Source of the DNA: Spirosoma sp. 48-14
GTDB lineage: Bacteria > Bacteroidota > Bacteroidia > Cytophagales > Spirosomataceae
Assembly: GCF_001898575.1 (NCBI RefSeq)
Contig: NZ_MKUD01000002.1
Coordinates: forward strand, 1 to 64,000
Reading direction: 5' to 3'
Length of the DNA: 64,000 nt
A program made the translations under genes and the position numbers. The notes beneath the pieces were generated by a model. The model had not been told where the DNA came from, did not search any database, and saw only the letters and a program-made list of their open reading frames with translations. This document shows, piece by piece, positions 63,089 to 64,000 of this stretch (positions within the stretch are counted from its first letter, which is position 1; every line of letters starts with the position of its first letter).

Positions 63089-64000
63089 CTTTCACCACCA
63101 CATTTGATTCTTCGGTTAGGTAGGCTGAGCCAGCCGTGACCACATCCTTCACTCCGGCCAATCCATTAGTGAGTAGTACCTTATCCCCGTCCAGAAAGCC
63201 AATCTGGACGGGTGTCTTTCGGACGTGCAGCGGTCCGGCACCCCGGTTGTCATCGGCCAGCACATATACGAACCCCTCCTTTCCGTTACCTTCTACAATG
63301 GCTTCGACGGGAACAAGTGCATAGCTGCGGTTCTGGGCAGGTACAAGCGTTACTTTGCCAAATAGACCCGGAGCCAGTTTTGCACCACCCGCGTTGATGC
63401 TGATCTTAACTTCATACAACTTGTTAACTGGATCGGCAGCCTGGGCCAGTTCACTCACGGTGCCTGTAAACGTTCGATCTGGGTAGGCGTCGAGTTTGAT
63501 GCTGGCTTTGTTTCCGATCCGAAGTCGTGCCCAATCTTTATCGGATACACCCACGCGCACAACCCAGTCACCGGGTCGGTTCGATGAAATCAGATAAATG
63601 GGAGCGCCTGGAGCGGTTATCTCTCCTGTATTAGCGATTTTACGGGTAACAGTTCCATCGACCGTTGAGCGGATTTGGGCATAATTCTGGTTGAACTGCG
63701 CAATGGTCAGATTTTGCTTTGCTACGCTCTGGCCAGTTGTGGCATTCTGAAGCTGCTCAAGCGTGGCGGCTGTGTCGGCATACAGGCTTTTTACCCGGCT
63801 CAGATCACGTTCTGCTTTTTCGGTAGCCAGTTGGGCTTGATTGACCTGGGCATTGATTTCAGTCAGATCGAGGGTCGCCAGTAATTGACCTTTACGGACA
63901 GTTTGTCCTTCATCCACGTACATACGATTGATAATACCGCCGATTTTGAACGATAACCGGGCTTCCTGGTCAGAAGAGACCAATCCTGAAGCAATAACAG
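63084..64000 (-). CDS. RND efflux periplasmic adaptor (membrane fusion protein), 5' end outside window
   Basis: At least 305 codons are visible; the start lies beyond base 64000. The lipoyl/barrel-sandwich half shows ARLSFKIGGIINRMYVDEGQ and TVRKGQLLATLDL, a coiled-coil hairpin (INAQVNQAQLATEKAERDLS), then IRSTVDGTVTRKIANTGEIT, the beta-barrel (VGVSDKDWARLRIGNKASIK) and a membrane-proximal end. It would link the RND permease downstream to an outer membrane channel. Partial gene; the C terminus (SNVVVKE) is complete. Confidence 0.9.
   Translation of the reverse strand, partial: VIASGLVSSDQEARLSFKIGGIINRMYVDEGQTVRKGQLLATLDLTEINAQVNQAQLATEKAERDLSRVKSLYADTAATLEQLQNATTGQSVAKQNLTIAQFNQNYAQIRSTVDGTVTRKIANTGEITAPGAPIYLISSNRPGDWVVRVGVSDKDWARLRIGNKASIKLDAYPDRTFTGTVSELAQAADPVNKLYEVKISINAGGAKLAPGLFGKVTLVPAQNRSYALVPVEAIVEGNGKEGFVYVLADDNRGAGPLHVRKTPVQIGFLDGDKVLLTNGLAGVKDVVTAGSAYLTEESNVVVKE

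Overview
The window looks like the chromosome of a Bacteroidota bacterium of the Cytophagales, probably close to Spirosoma. This is inferred from gene content, not from a database match. The supporting signs are a SusC/SusD pair, a type IX secretion sorting domain, Bacteroidota-type GlmU-like and PurM proteins, A-rich translation starts with few Shine-Dalgarno boxes, and -7 boxes of the form TAnnTTTG. No tRNA, rRNA, CRISPR array, intact insertion sequence or prophage was seen.

Layout. 1-5100: a 99-bp exact direct repeat (1-99 and 4792-4890) brackets a cyclophilin-FKBP fusion, an egtB-egtD ergothioneine pair and a small secreted protein. 5100-8050: a DUF1800/DUF1501 pair. 8060-13720: a minus-strand run with an SDR, a CMD-family protein, an aminotransferase, a small hypothetical, a peroxiredoxin-like protein, an alkylglycerol-monooxygenase-like membrane enzyme and a PhyH dioxygenase. 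14150-18950: SusC/SusD. 18980-22530: a signalling group made of a UBP zinc finger, a receiver-thioredoxin-reductase fusion and a cyclic-nucleotide-domain histidine kinase. 22680-31200: housekeeping and unknown genes (ChaN-like, SDR, a DxDD toroid protein, a GlmU-like enzyme, holB, rimB-rimK, a TIGR01777 epimerase). 31280-34840: an exported enolase-superfamily enzyme facing two exported RraA-family proteins. 35000-52000: carA, then the S10-spc-alpha ribosomal super-operon (rplC to rplQ on the minus strand, with secY, map, infA and rpoA; rpsJ is not in it). 52070-52220: a strongly structured RNA candidate just upstream of rplC. 52260-59420: a hydrolase, purE, a LysM protein, a DUF481 protein, a Gfo/Idh/MocA oxidoreductase, purM and a T9SS cargo protein. 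59460-64000: an RND permease and its periplasmic adaptor (cut by the window end), separated by an AT-rich four-helix-bundle gene.

At the scale of the whole window the most striking feature is a set of intergenic hairpins. Their arms are built from short shuffled words (for example GAGTGAGAAGTGAGGAG or AATGAACAATGGATAATG) and are often perfect inverted repeats of 16-47 bp. They sit mostly at gene 3' ends. Three of them share a conserved core, TGCGYCAGCYATTC, although their arms differ. They supply stop codons and probably terminators, several lie inside the ribosomal operon, and one diverged pair flanks the four-helix-bundle gene. These hairpins, the structured RNA ahead of rplC and the zinc-finger/receiver-reductase/kinase group are the best candidates for undescribed biology here.
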